Assembly (NCBI GenBank): GCA_017522345.1 | Contig: JAFWZN010000109.1 | Span: 1-35,222 of the forward strand | Source: Clostridia bacterium | GTDB lineage: Bacteria > Bacillota > Clostridia > Christensenellales > Aristaeellaceae | Direction of reading: 5' to 3' | DNA length: 35,222 nt | Part shown: positions 14,176-22,389 of the stretch, in pieces | Layout of the letters: each line of letters begins with the position of its first letter | How positions within the stretch are numbered: the first letter of the stretch is position 1 | Position numbers and translations under genes: made by a program | The notes under the pieces: model-generated | Database searches by the model: none | The model's input: only the letters and a program-made list of their open reading frames with translations | Told to the model about the DNA's origin: nothing

Positions 14176-15468
14176 ATGAAAAAAATCCTTTCCCTTCTCC
14201 TGGTTCTCGTTCTTTCCATCTCCATAACCGCCTTCGCGATGACGAATGAAGAGGCAAAAAAAGCGGCCGAGGCCGTCGTAAACACGACGACCGATCCCTC
14301 GCTCGTCACAAGCCCCTTTATCAGCGTAATCGCAAACGTGCAAAACAGTGTTGTCGGCATCAACAACTATCAAACCTACACCTACTCAAACTATAATCCC
14401 TACTACGGCTTCGGCGGCTTCGGCGGCTTTGGCGGCTTTGGCGGTTACGGAGGCGGAAGCGGTCAGCGCGAGTCCGCCGAGAAGCTTGCCGCAACCGGCT
14501 CCGGCGTTGTCGTCTATAAAGGTCTCGTTCTCACCAATTACCATGTGGTCGGAGACGCTACCCGTCTGACCGTTTCCACGCTCGTTTCCGAAGAGGAATA
14601 TGATGCCTCGCTCGTCTCCTACGACGAATCTGCCGATCTCGCCCTCATCTACGTTCCGACGCTTGATCTTCCCGCCGTTCCATTGGGCGACAGCGATCAG
14701 CTGCAGGTTGGCGAATGGGCGATCTGCATTGGCAATCCCTTGATGGAGGAGCTGCGCGGAACCGTCACTGCCGGCATCGTTTCCGCAATTGACCGACAGA
14801 TCGGTTCAAACACCTCCACGGACAAATATGGTCTTAAGCGCACTGTCACCAATTCCATGATTCAGATCGACGCAGCCATCAACTCCGGCAATTCCGGCGG
14901 CGGCATGTTCAACGTCTTAGGTCAGCTCATGGGCATCCCCTCTCAGAAATACTCCGGCAGCTATTTCTCCGGCTCCAGCATTGAGGGCATCGGCCTTTGC
15001 ATCCCGATCAACACCGCAAAATCCTTAATTTCCGAAGCCATCATCTCCATTGAAACCGGCGCGCTCTCCGAGAACACTCAAAGCGGAAACGGCAATCATC
15101 AGCCCAGCACCTCGGACGGAAAACCCGCTCTTGGCGTACAGGTTCACGCTATCACCAACACCAACGACTATTTCGTCTATGAAGGCGCGCTCCCGGGCGG
15201 CATCATGATCGACAGCGTTTACGAAAACAGCCCTGCCGAAGCGGCAGGCCTTCTCCCCTATGACGTCATTGTCGAGGTAGACGGAAACATCGCCACCTCC
15301 ACCTCCGTCATCACGCAGGCGCTCGGCAGCCACAAAATCGGCGACGTCTTAAAGGTAAAGGTTTATCGTGTCGAAAACTACGAAAACGCCCGCTCTATTT
15401 CCGATCTGGGCGAAGGCCAGTATATCGACTTCGAAGTCGAGCTTTTCGAGTTCAATATCAACACCTGA
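14176..15468 (+). CDS. htrA: HtrA/DegP-like serine protease with PDZ domain
   Basis: This 430-residue exported protease degrades or refolds damaged proteins outside the membrane. A signal peptide (MKKILSLLLVLVLSISITAFA) is followed by a helical stretch and a glycine-phenylalanine repeat (about residues 78-95, FGGFGGFGG type). The trypsin-like domain has His123 (TNYHVVGD), Asp154 (ADLALIYV) and Ser240 (GNSGGGM, where the family usually has GNSGGPL). One PDZ domain follows (about residues 315-415; GIMIDSVYENSPAEAAGL). Many Gram-positive HtrA proteins keep an N-terminal membrane anchor; here the hydrophobic segment looks cleavable at AFA. The ATG at 14176 follows GGAGG. It is the second gene of the foldase operon and ends at a terminator. 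Confidence 0.93.
   Translation: MKKILSLLLVLVLSISITAFAMTNEEAKKAAEAVVNTTTDPSLVTSPFISVIANVQNSVVGINNYQTYTYSNYNPYYGFGGFGGFGGFGGYGGGSGQRESAEKLAATGSGVVVYKGLVLTNYHVVGDATRLTVSTLVSEEEYDASLVSYDESADLALIYVPTLDLPAVPLGDSDQLQVGEWAICIGNPLMEELRGTVTAGIVSAIDRQIGSNTSTDKYGLKRTVTNSMIQIDAAINSGNSGGGMFNVLGQLMGIPSQKYSGSYFSGSSIEGIGLCIPINTAKSLISEAIISIETGALSENTQSGNGNHQPSTSDGKPALGVQVHAITNTNDYFVYEGALPGGIMIDSVYENSPAEAAGLLPYDVIVEVDGNIATSTSVITQALGSHKIGDVLKVKVYRVENYENARSISDLGEGQYIDFEVELFEFNINT
14407..14462 (+). repeat. Glycine-phenylalanine codon repeat in htrA
   Basis: GGC-GGC-TTC/TTT units are repeated about four times in frame, giving a flexible GGF tract between the exported N-terminus and the protease domain. The near-identical 9-base units make slippage-driven length changes possible without a frameshift. 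Confidence 0.7.
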
Positions 15469-15486
15469 TCCCACCCCCAAAAATTT

Positions 15487-15518
15487 AGCAGCCGGATGCA
15501 TTTTCCGGCTGCTTTTTC
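15487..15518. terminator. Bidirectional terminator after htrA
   Basis: AGCAGCCGGA (15487-15496) pairs perfectly with TCCGGCTGCT (15504-15513), followed by five Ts in the run GCTTTTTC. It ends the foldase-protease operon and sits at the end of the converging gene. Confidence 0.88.
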
Positions 15519-16174
15519 TATGCAATTGAGAAAATTATAAGGCTTGCGATATTCTCAAACGTTTCCGGCGTAAGGTCGAAAAAGCCTGTCGATCCTAAAA
15601 TGATTTCCGCTCCGTTTGCATCCACTTCAATCAGCGCATGACCGCTGACGCTCATCCCCGCGTCCGATTCGTCCTTCTGAACGGAAACGGACGTGCCCGG
15701 AATGCGCTCGCGGTTGTATAAAAGCGAAAAAGTGGCGTTCACCTGCGCGCTCTCGGGAACGTTGAAATTGTAGGACAAATAGTAAATGCCGGGATCCAGG
15801 ATGAGTACGCGCGTTCTTTCCTTCACAAGTCCCTCATCGCTCATAAGGGCGGTAGCGTTTAATTCCACCCTCCTGTACACGGCTCCGTCCGGTGTCGTAA
15901 CCGACGGCGTGGACTCATTTACCGTCAGTTCTCCTTCATGATAGAAAAAGCCATACACATTCTCAAGATCCGTTCCGTCAGGATTGGGCGGACACGGGCC
16001 GCGATAAATGGGATCGTTTGAAGAGCTGTTTTCCCCGATAATCATGTAACGCGGATCGCGTGAAAACCCGCCGATGGCGTTAAGCGCACCGTATCTCCTT
16101 CTTTCGTCGCGATTTCCGTTATGACTGCCGCTTCGACTGCGCGAGCCGCGCCCGCAATTCGATTGATATGCCAC
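15518..16174 (-). CDS. Leaderless protein with putative C1q/TNF-like (BclA-type) domain
   Basis: About 218 residues. The N-terminus is rich in Arg, Ser, Gly and Asn (RGSRSRSGSHNGNRDERRR), with no signal peptide. A middle part with PCPPNPDGTDLENVY follows. The last ~130 residues alternate as beta strands: LILDPGIYYLSYNFNVPESA, LYNRERIPGTSVSV, then GHALIEVDANGAEIIL. That arrangement resembles the jelly-roll C-terminal domain of BclA-like spore-surface proteins and of C1q/TNF proteins. I chose the GTG at 16174, 10 bases after AAAGGAG; the ATG at 16195 has no ribosome site. A spore-coat role would explain the missing export signal, but that is inference. It is a single gene between two divergently read units. 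Confidence 0.65.
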   Translation of the reverse strand: MAYQSNCGRGSRSRSGSHNGNRDERRRYGALNAIGGFSRDPRYMIIGENSSSNDPIYRGPCPPNPDGTDLENVYGFFYHEGELTVNESTPSVTTPDGAVYRRVELNATALMSDEGLVKERTRVLILDPGIYYLSYNFNVPESAQVNATFSLLYNRERIPGTSVSVQKDESDAGMSVSGHALIEVDANGAEIILGSTGFFDLTPETFENIASLIIFSIA

Positions 16175-16251
16175 GAATCGATTTCTCCTTTCCATGCAGG
16201 TTTCAATCCACAGTATGCGCCGAAAGCCTTCAGTGTTCATGTTCGTTGCGG

Positions 16252-16280
16252 TTGCAATTTTCCTTCATTTGATATATAAT
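16252..16280 (+). promoter_or_regulatory. Sigma-A promoter of the ftsK operon
   Basis: TTGCAA (16252-16257), 17 bases, and a perfect TATAAT (16275-16280) stand 38 bases before the ftsK start. It probably drives the whole six-gene operon to 24888. Confidence 0.85.
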
Positions 16281-16318
16281 GTATGGTTGGAAGGAAATCC
16301 AATTTTTCAGGAGGGATC

Positions 16319-19228
16319 ATGGCAAGAACCGCTTCATCCGGCCGTTATCCGGGCGCGCGCACAAATAAAAACAAGAATCAGGACAACCTGATCCGCTACG
16401 AGTTTCTGGGAATTCTGTTTTATGGAATTGCCGCTCTTTTGGTTGTGATCATGATTATGAGCACCAACGAATTTACGCCCTTGTACTCCGTAAAGCAGTT
16501 TTTAAAAGGCTTGTTCGGGTCGATGCTCTGGTCCGCGCCCATCTGGGCTGCGCTCACAGGATTTTGGATATTACGAGCAAAGGGCGATAAAAAGCGCACG
16601 CAGAAATGCGTTCTGACCACGCTTATCGCGTATCTTTTTGCGCTCACGATGACGGAAGCCTTCTTCATCGAAACGGTCATATCCGAGATGAAGTATACCT
16701 CCTACATGAATTTCATGTCCTTTGCTTTCAAAATGCGCATCGGCGCGGGCGCAATCGGAGGTCTGATTGCATGGCCGTTTTACAGCTTTATGGGAAAGCT
16801 CGGCGTTATTTTATTAAGCCTTTTTGCGATCATTTTAACGCTTTTTGCAGCCGGCGTGTTTTCCATTGAACGAATGATGGACATGATCAGCGAAAAACGC
16901 GCCGATGCCCCCAAAGAGGATGGAAGCAAAAAAACGTTGCTTCCAAAGCGCGAGCAGCCGAAAACGCGCGAAACCGCATATGCGCCGCGCCCCGATAAAA
17001 AACGCACGGATGTATTTGAGGTATCGAAGAAGAGCGCACGCAAACCGCATTCGCCCATCACGCGCATCTACGACGAGCCCATTTTGGACGCATACAGCGT
17101 AAACACCAAAGCCCCCGTGCGTCTTCCGAATCTGACAAACGACGGAAGAGAAATCGAAAGAACGCCTCTTGGCAAGCAAAAGGGCGCGTTCGAGGTTCCC
17201 ACCGTCTCCGGCGCGAAAGACCGCTATCAGACGCAGGCGCCTTCCAAAAAGAAGCCCGCCGCAAAGAAACCTTCCGCGAAGTCAAGCGCGGCAAGCGCCC
17301 CCAAAAAGCCCGTAGAAATAGACAAAATCGATCTTATGGAAGCTGTGCGCATGGAAAGCGACGAAGAGCGCAACCGCAAATACGTTAAAAGCGCGCTGAG
17401 CGATCACTCCAAAGCGCCCAAACCCGTGCTCGGCTATTCCGTGCCCGATACCTTCAAGAAAACAAAATCTCAAAAGCAGGAGCCCAAATACGCGCCGGAC
17501 GATTACGCCGCTCCCGCCTACGACACGCCTGCAGCTCCGACCAAGAAATCTTCCTCAGATTCCGCCGTCAAGCCCGCTTCGGAGGAAAAGAAAGCCGTTT
17601 CCTCAAAACCCGAGCAAAACGAAGCGCTTCACGCATCTCCTGCGCCCAAAAAAGCGCCCATGGAGCCCAAGCCCTCCTTCTTTGAAGGGTCGGCGGACGT
17701 TAAAAAAGAAGCCTATGTTCCTAAAACAAAGCTTGCCGGCATGAGAGAGGAAGTTCCCGGCGACGAATACGATTTCCCGCCCATCGACCTTATGGAAACC
17801 AGCGGCTATGTCGCGCCCGCGGAAGGATACGACCCGCTCGACATGCAGCGGGCGGAGCTCCTCGTTCAGACGCTTCAATCCTTCTCCATTCAGGTCAAAA
17901 TCATCGGCATTTCCCACGGCCCCGCCGTCACCCGCTTTGAGCTTCTGCCCGCGCCCGGCATCAAGGTCAGTAAAATCACTCAGTATGCCGACGATATCGC
18001 CATGAATCTGGCCGCCGAAACCGTTCGCATCGAAGCGCCGATTCCCGGAAAGAGCGCCGTCGGCGTAGAGCTTCCGAATCTTAAGAAGGAAGTCGTTCAC
18101 CTGCGCGACGTTCTGGAATCAAACGAAGCCAGAAAAGCCGCTTCCCGTCTGGCTGTCGCGCTGGGCAAAGACAACAGCGGAAAGATGATTGTCGCCGATC
18201 TCGCCAGCATGCCCCACGTTTTAATCGCAGGCCAGACCGGCTCGGGTAAATCCGTCTGCATAAACGCAATCATCATCTCCATCCTCTTCCGCGCAACGCC
18301 CGAAGAGGTGCGCCTGATCATGATCGACCCCAAAATGGTCGAGCTCAATGTCTACAACACCATTCCCCACCTGCTCGTGCCCGTCGTAACCGATCCCAAG
18401 AAAGCCGCAAGCGCGCTTGAATGGGCGGTCAGCGAAATGACGAGGCGCTATAAGGAATTTGCCGCAAGAGGCGCAAAGAACATACAGTCCTACAACAAAA
18501 AGCTGCAGCCGGGCGAAAAGCCCATGCCGCAGATCGTCATCATCGTGGACGAATTAGCCGACCTCATGATGACCGCGCCGCACGATGTGGAGGAAGCCAT
18601 CAACCGCTTGGCGCAGCTCGCCCGCGCCGCCGGTATGCACCTGGTCATCGCCACCCAGCGCCCGTCCGTCAACGTCATTACCGGCGTTATCAAAGCCAAC
18701 ATACCTACCCGAATCGCTTTTACCGTCGCAAGCGGCGTGGACTCCAGAACCATTTTGGATTCCTATGGCGCGGAATCGCTTCTGGGGCGCGGCGATATGC
18801 TGTATCTGCCGCCCGACCGCAACAAGCCCGTGCGAATTCAGGGCGCGTGGGTCAGCGAGGACGAGGTACAGTCCGTCGTCAACTACATCTCCAGCGTCCA
18901 CGACACCAATTTCGACGAGGACATCATTTCTCATATGGAAAATGCCGCCCTCTCGGATGCGGAAAAGAGCGATAAGCGCGAGGAGGAAGCCGATAACTCG
19001 GTGGACGATCTTTTCCCCGTGGCGGTTCGCGCCGTTATGGACGCCGGGCAGGCCTCCATCAGCATGCTTCAGAGAAAGCTTCGCGTAGGCTATGCCCGAG
19101 CCGGCCGCCTGATCGACGAAATGGCCGCGCGCGGCCTTGTCAGTCAGTCCGAAGGCAGCAAATCCCGCGAAGTCCTCATCACCCGAGAACAATACAACGA
19201 GCTTTTCGGAGAAGACGAATACGCGTAA
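16319..19228 (+). CDS. ftsK: DNA translocase FtsK/SpoIIIE
   Basis: This 969-residue membrane-anchored DNA pump clears chromosome DNA from the division or sporulation septum. The N-terminal part has four or five membrane helices (about residues 27-195). A long low-complexity linker rich in Lys, Ala, Pro and Ser follows (about 200-500). The motor has Walker A AGQTGSGKSVCIN (about 636-648), Walker B IVIIVDELADLM (Asp near 745) and ATQRPSVNVITG. The last ~65 residues are the winged-helix gamma domain that reads orienting sequences (MLQRKLRVGYARAGRLIDEM). The start is the ATG directly after AGGAGGGATC. The sequence does not tell vegetative FtsK from SpoIIIE. It leads the operon; rimO starts 26 bases downstream. 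Confidence 0.96.
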   Translation: MARTASSGRYPGARTNKNKNQDNLIRYEFLGILFYGIAALLVVIMIMSTNEFTPLYSVKQFLKGLFGSMLWSAPIWAALTGFWILRAKGDKKRTQKCVLTTLIAYLFALTMTEAFFIETVISEMKYTSYMNFMSFAFKMRIGAGAIGGLIAWPFYSFMGKLGVILLSLFAIILTLFAAGVFSIERMMDMISEKRADAPKEDGSKKTLLPKREQPKTRETAYAPRPDKKRTDVFEVSKKSARKPHSPITRIYDEPILDAYSVNTKAPVRLPNLTNDGREIERTPLGKQKGAFEVPTVSGAKDRYQTQAPSKKKPAAKKPSAKSSAASAPKKPVEIDKIDLMEAVRMESDEERNRKYVKSALSDHSKAPKPVLGYSVPDTFKKTKSQKQEPKYAPDDYAAPAYDTPAAPTKKSSSDSAVKPASEEKKAVSSKPEQNEALHASPAPKKAPMEPKPSFFEGSADVKKEAYVPKTKLAGMREEVPGDEYDFPPIDLMETSGYVAPAEGYDPLDMQRAELLVQTLQSFSIQVKIIGISHGPAVTRFELLPAPGIKVSKITQYADDIAMNLAAETVRIEAPIPGKSAVGVELPNLKKEVVHLRDVLESNEARKAASRLAVALGKDNSGKMIVADLASMPHVLIAGQTGSGKSVCINAIIISILFRATPEEVRLIMIDPKMVELNVYNTIPHLLVPVVTDPKKAASALEWAVSEMTRRYKEFAARGAKNIQSYNKKLQPGEKPMPQIVIIVDELADLMMTAPHDVEEAINRLAQLARAAGMHLVIATQRPSVNVITGVIKANIPTRIAFTVASGVDSRTILDSYGAESLLGRGDMLYLPPDRNKPVRIQGAWVSEDEVQSVVNYISSVHDTNFDEDIISHMENAALSDAEKSDKREEEADNSVDDLFPVAVRAVMDAGQASISMLQRKLRVGYARAGRLIDEMAARGLVSQSEGSKSREVLITREQYNELFGEDEYA

Positions 19229-19254
19229 GAACCGAAAGCAGAAAGGATAGGAAA

Positions 19255-20571
19255 ATGTCCGTAAAAGTAGGTATGGTCTCATTGGGCTGTTCCAAAAATC
19301 GCGTTGACAGCGAAGTGCTTTTGGGCATTTTGCGGGACAACGGATACGAAATTGTCTCTGAGCCCGCCGAAGCCGACTATGTATTTGTCAACACCTGCGG
19401 CTTCATCGAGCCCGCCAAAGAGGAATCCATCGACGCGATCTTTGAAATGGCCGAGTACAAAAAGACGGGAAGGCTCAAAAAGCTGTTCGTCACCGGATGC
19501 CTTGCGCAAAGGTACGCGGACGCGCTTTATGACGAAATTCCCGAAGTCGACGGCTTCATGGGCGTTTCGGATTATGAAAGAACCATCGAAATGCTGAAAA
19601 AAGCGGAAGAAGGCGAAAAGCCCGTATTCACATGCGATGGCGAACGCTTTTTGGACACGCAGCGCGTATTGACAACGCCGCCCTACACCGCCTACGTCAA
19701 AATTTCCGACGGCTGCGACAATAAATGCACCTACTGCGCCATTCCTCTAATCCGAGGCGCGTACCGCTCCCGTCCGTACGAGGATATCTTAAGCGAGTGC
19801 AGGCAGCTTGTTCACAGTGGCGTAAAGGAGCTCGTTTTCATCGCGCAGGACACCAGCCGTTACGGAAACGATTTTGAGGAAAAGACGCTGCTTCTCCCAA
19901 AGCTTTTGAAAGAAGCCAGTGAAATCGAAGGCGTCGAATGGGTGCGCGTTCTGTATTGCTACCCCGACACGGTCACAGACGAGCTTTTGGAAACCATCCG
20001 CGATAACCCCAAAATCTGCCCCTATCTGGATCTTCCGCTTCAGCACATTGACGACGCCATGCTCAAGCGCATGAACCGCAGAGGATCGAGCGAACACATC
20101 AAAAGCATTTTAAGAAAGGTTCGCTCCTACGGCGTCTTCGTCCGCTCCACCATGATCGTCGGCTTCCCCGGCGAAACAAACGAGCAATTTGAAACGCTTC
20201 TTGATTTCATAAAGGAATTCCGCTTCGACAGGCTCGGCGCGTTTACCTATTCTCCCGAAGAAGGAACGCCCGCGGCAGAGTTTGAAGATCAGATTGATGA
20301 AGACGTAAAACAGATGCGCCTTGATCAGCTGATGCTTCTTCAACAGGAAATCTCCTTCGAATCCAACAAAGCCAGAATCGGCAAAACCGCAAAAGTGCTC
20401 ATAGAGGGCTTCGAGGACGGCTGTTGCATCGGAAGAAGTCCTTTGGAAGCGCCGGAAATTGACGGCGTGATCAAAATCGAAACAGACCTTGAACTTCAAG
20501 CCGGTACTTTCGTTACCGTTCGCATCACAGACTGCGACGCATATGATCTGATGGGAGTGATTGAGAAATGA
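19255..20571 (+). CDS. rimO: Ribosomal protein uS12 methylthiotransferase RimO
   Basis: This 438-residue radical-SAM enzyme adds a methylthio group to an aspartate of ribosomal protein S12. The N-terminal domain carries the three cluster-binding cysteines (C12 in SLGCSKN, C48 in NTCGF, C82 in TGCLAQRY). The radical-SAM cluster is C154, C158 and C161 (SDGCDNKCTYC). The C-terminal ~65 residues form the TRAM domain. SLGCSKNRVDSE at the start marks RimO rather than MiaB. The length is normal. The ATG follows AAAGGATAGG. It overlaps pgsA by 4 bases (ATGA), so translation is coupled. Confidence 0.96.
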   Translation: MSVKVGMVSLGCSKNRVDSEVLLGILRDNGYEIVSEPAEADYVFVNTCGFIEPAKEESIDAIFEMAEYKKTGRLKKLFVTGCLAQRYADALYDEIPEVDGFMGVSDYERTIEMLKKAEEGEKPVFTCDGERFLDTQRVLTTPPYTAYVKISDGCDNKCTYCAIPLIRGAYRSRPYEDILSECRQLVHSGVKELVFIAQDTSRYGNDFEEKTLLLPKLLKEASEIEGVEWVRVLYCYPDTVTDELLETIRDNPKICPYLDLPLQHIDDAMLKRMNRRGSSEHIKSILRKVRSYGVFVRSTMIVGFPGETNEQFETLLDFIKEFRFDRLGAFTYSPEEGTPAAEFEDQIDEDVKQMRLDQLMLLQQEISFESNKARIGKTAKVLIEGFEDGCCIGRSPLEAPEIDGVIKIETDLELQAGTFVTVRITDCDAYDLMGVIEK

Positions 20572-21134
20572 AGATGAATTTACCCAACAAGCTGACCATG
20601 GTTAGAATCCTGATGGTACCGATTTTCGTAATCTTTGTCGCCATGCACAAAAGCCCCGTCTGCCAGGTGATCGCGCTTCTCCTCTTTATTATCGCGTCCC
20701 TCACGGATCTTGCAGACGGCAAAATCGCCCGTTCCCGCGGCCTTGTGACCGACTTTGGAAAGTTTATGGATCCCATTGCCGACAAGCTGCTCGTTATGAG
20801 CGCCCTTATCATGCTGGTTGAGCAAAACCGCATGCCCGGCTGGGTGTGCATGCTGATTTTAGCCCGCGAATTCATCGTCTCCGGCTTCCGTCTTGTCGCG
20901 GCCTCAAAGGGCACGGTCATCGCCGCCGGCATCTGGGGCAAGCTCAAGACCGTTACTCAGATGATCTATATCCCGATGGCGCTGTTCCTCGTTCCCATGA
21001 AGGAGGTCGGCGGGGACGTACACACCATCTGGGAAATCCTCACCAACGTCATGATGTACATCTCCCTCGCTCTCGCCGTCTATTCCGGCTTCCTCTACGT
21101 TTGGGTCAACCGCGAATACATCAAGGATATGTGA
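20568..21134 (+). CDS. pgsA: CDP-diacylglycerol-glycerol-3-phosphate phosphatidyltransferase
   Basis: This 188-residue membrane enzyme makes phosphatidylglycerol phosphate, the first committed step to phosphatidylglycerol and cardiolipin. It begins with NLPNKLTMVRILMVPIFV, typical of PgsA. It has the CDP-alcohol phosphotransferase motif D-x2-D-G-x2-A-R-x8-G-x3-D-x3-D in LTDLADGKIARSRGLVTDFG and the following KFMDPIADK. About five further hydrophobic segments complete it. The ATG overlaps the rimO stop; an ATG two codons later is also possible. CinA follows after 10 bases. Confidence 0.95.
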   Translation: MKMNLPNKLTMVRILMVPIFVIFVAMHKSPVCQVIALLLFIIASLTDLADGKIARSRGLVTDFGKFMDPIADKLLVMSALIMLVEQNRMPGWVCMLILAREFIVSGFRLVAASKGTVIAAGIWGKLKTVTQMIYIPMALFLVPMKEVGGDVHTIWEILTNVMMYISLALAVYSGFLYVWVNREYIKDM

Positions 21135-21144
21135 GCTGAAAAAG

Positions 21145-22389
21145 ATGATTTGCGAAATTCTTTCCATCGGAACCGAGCTTCTGATGGGGCAGGTGGCCAA
21201 CACCGACGCACAATACATATCAAGGCGCTTAAGCGCGCTTGGCATTTCCGTCTACCATCACACGGTGGTAGGCGATAATGTTTTGCGCGTAAAGGACGCG
21301 CTTGAAACCGCGCTCTTACGAAGCGACATCGTTATAACCACCGGCGGCCTCGGCCCCACGGAAGACGATCTTACGAAGGAAACGGTCGCGGAATACCTGT
21401 CTCTCCCTCTCATCCTGCACGAAGAAAGCCTTCTTCGCATCAAAAACCGCATCCGCGGCTTTGGCGGCGTGCTCACGGAGAACAATTTAAAGCAAGCCTA
21501 TATCCCCGAAAGCGCATGCGTCATGCCCAACGAATGCGGAACCGCGCCCGGCTGCATCATAGAAAAGGACGGAAAAACCGTTGCCATCCTGCCCGGCCCT
21601 CCGCGCGAGATGCAGGATATGTTTGAAAAGCAGCTGTTCCCCTACCTTGAAAAGAAAAGCGGTGAAACGCTCGTCTCCCGCTATCTTCACATTTTCGGCG
21701 TGGGCGAAAGCATGATCGAAACCAAACTCAAGGATTTGTTCCACTTGGGAACGCCCACCCTCGCCCTCTACTGCTCCACCTGCGAAACCACGGCGCGTTT
21801 GTCCGTTATGGTCAAGGACGCAAAGGACGCGAACGCGATTTTAGACCCCGTGGAAGCGGAAATCCGCGCGCGAATGGGAACTGCGCTCTATGCCGAAGGC
21901 ATAAACGAAACCATGCCAAGAACGGTTCTTAAAATGCTGAAAGCGCGCGGAAAGCGCGTATCCTTTGCAGAAAGCTGCACAGGCGGCATGCTGGCTTCGT
22001 CCTTAGTCGACATTTCCGGCGCGTCGGACGTGTTCGACATGAGCTTTGTCACCTATTCAAACGAAGCTAAGTCAAAAATCTTAGGCGTCGATCCCGGAAT
22101 TCTGAAATCCTTCGGCGCGGTCAGTCCCGAATGCGCCCGCGCGATGGCCATCGGCGCAAGGGAGAAAAGCGTCGCCGACTACGCCCTCTCCATCACCGGA
22201 ATCGCGGGCCCGGACGGCGGAACGGACGAAAAACCCGTCGGCCTCGTATATATCGGAATTGCCGACAGAGAAGGCGGATGGGCACACAAATTCATTTTTA
22301 AAGGAAGCCGCGAACAGGTACGCATATCAAGCGTCAAACACGCCCTGAACCTTTTAAGGCTCACAATTTTAAATACTGATGGCAGATAA
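21145..22389 (+). CDS. cinA: CinA-family protein, NMN deamidase/pyrophosphatase
   Basis: This 414-residue two-domain cytoplasmic protein is of the competence/damage-inducible CinA type. The N-terminal MoCF-like domain (about residues 1-170; EILSIGTELLMGQVANTD, TTGGLGPTEDDLTKE) is the pyrophosphatase part in relatives. The C-terminal PncC domain (about 255-410; FAESCTGGMLASSLVDISGA, then ALSITGIAGPDGG) deamidates nicotinamide mononucleotide in pyridine-nucleotide salvage. The ribosome site is weak (only GTGAGCTGAAAAAG before the ATG), so coupling to pgsA is likely. It overlaps the next GTPase gene by 11 bases. In many Bacillota recA comes next; here it does not. Confidence 0.95.
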   Translation: MICEILSIGTELLMGQVANTDAQYISRRLSALGISVYHHTVVGDNVLRVKDALETALLRSDIVITTGGLGPTEDDLTKETVAEYLSLPLILHEESLLRIKNRIRGFGGVLTENNLKQAYIPESACVMPNECGTAPGCIIEKDGKTVAILPGPPREMQDMFEKQLFPYLEKKSGETLVSRYLHIFGVGESMIETKLKDLFHLGTPTLALYCSTCETTARLSVMVKDAKDANAILDPVEAEIRARMGTALYAEGINETMPRTVLKMLKARGKRVSFAESCTGGMLASSLVDISGASDVFDMSFVTYSNEAKSKILGVDPGILKSFGAVSPECARAMAIGAREKSVADYALSITGIAGPDGGTDEKPVGLVYIGIADREGGWAHKFIFKGSREQVRISSVKHALNLLRLTILNTDGR

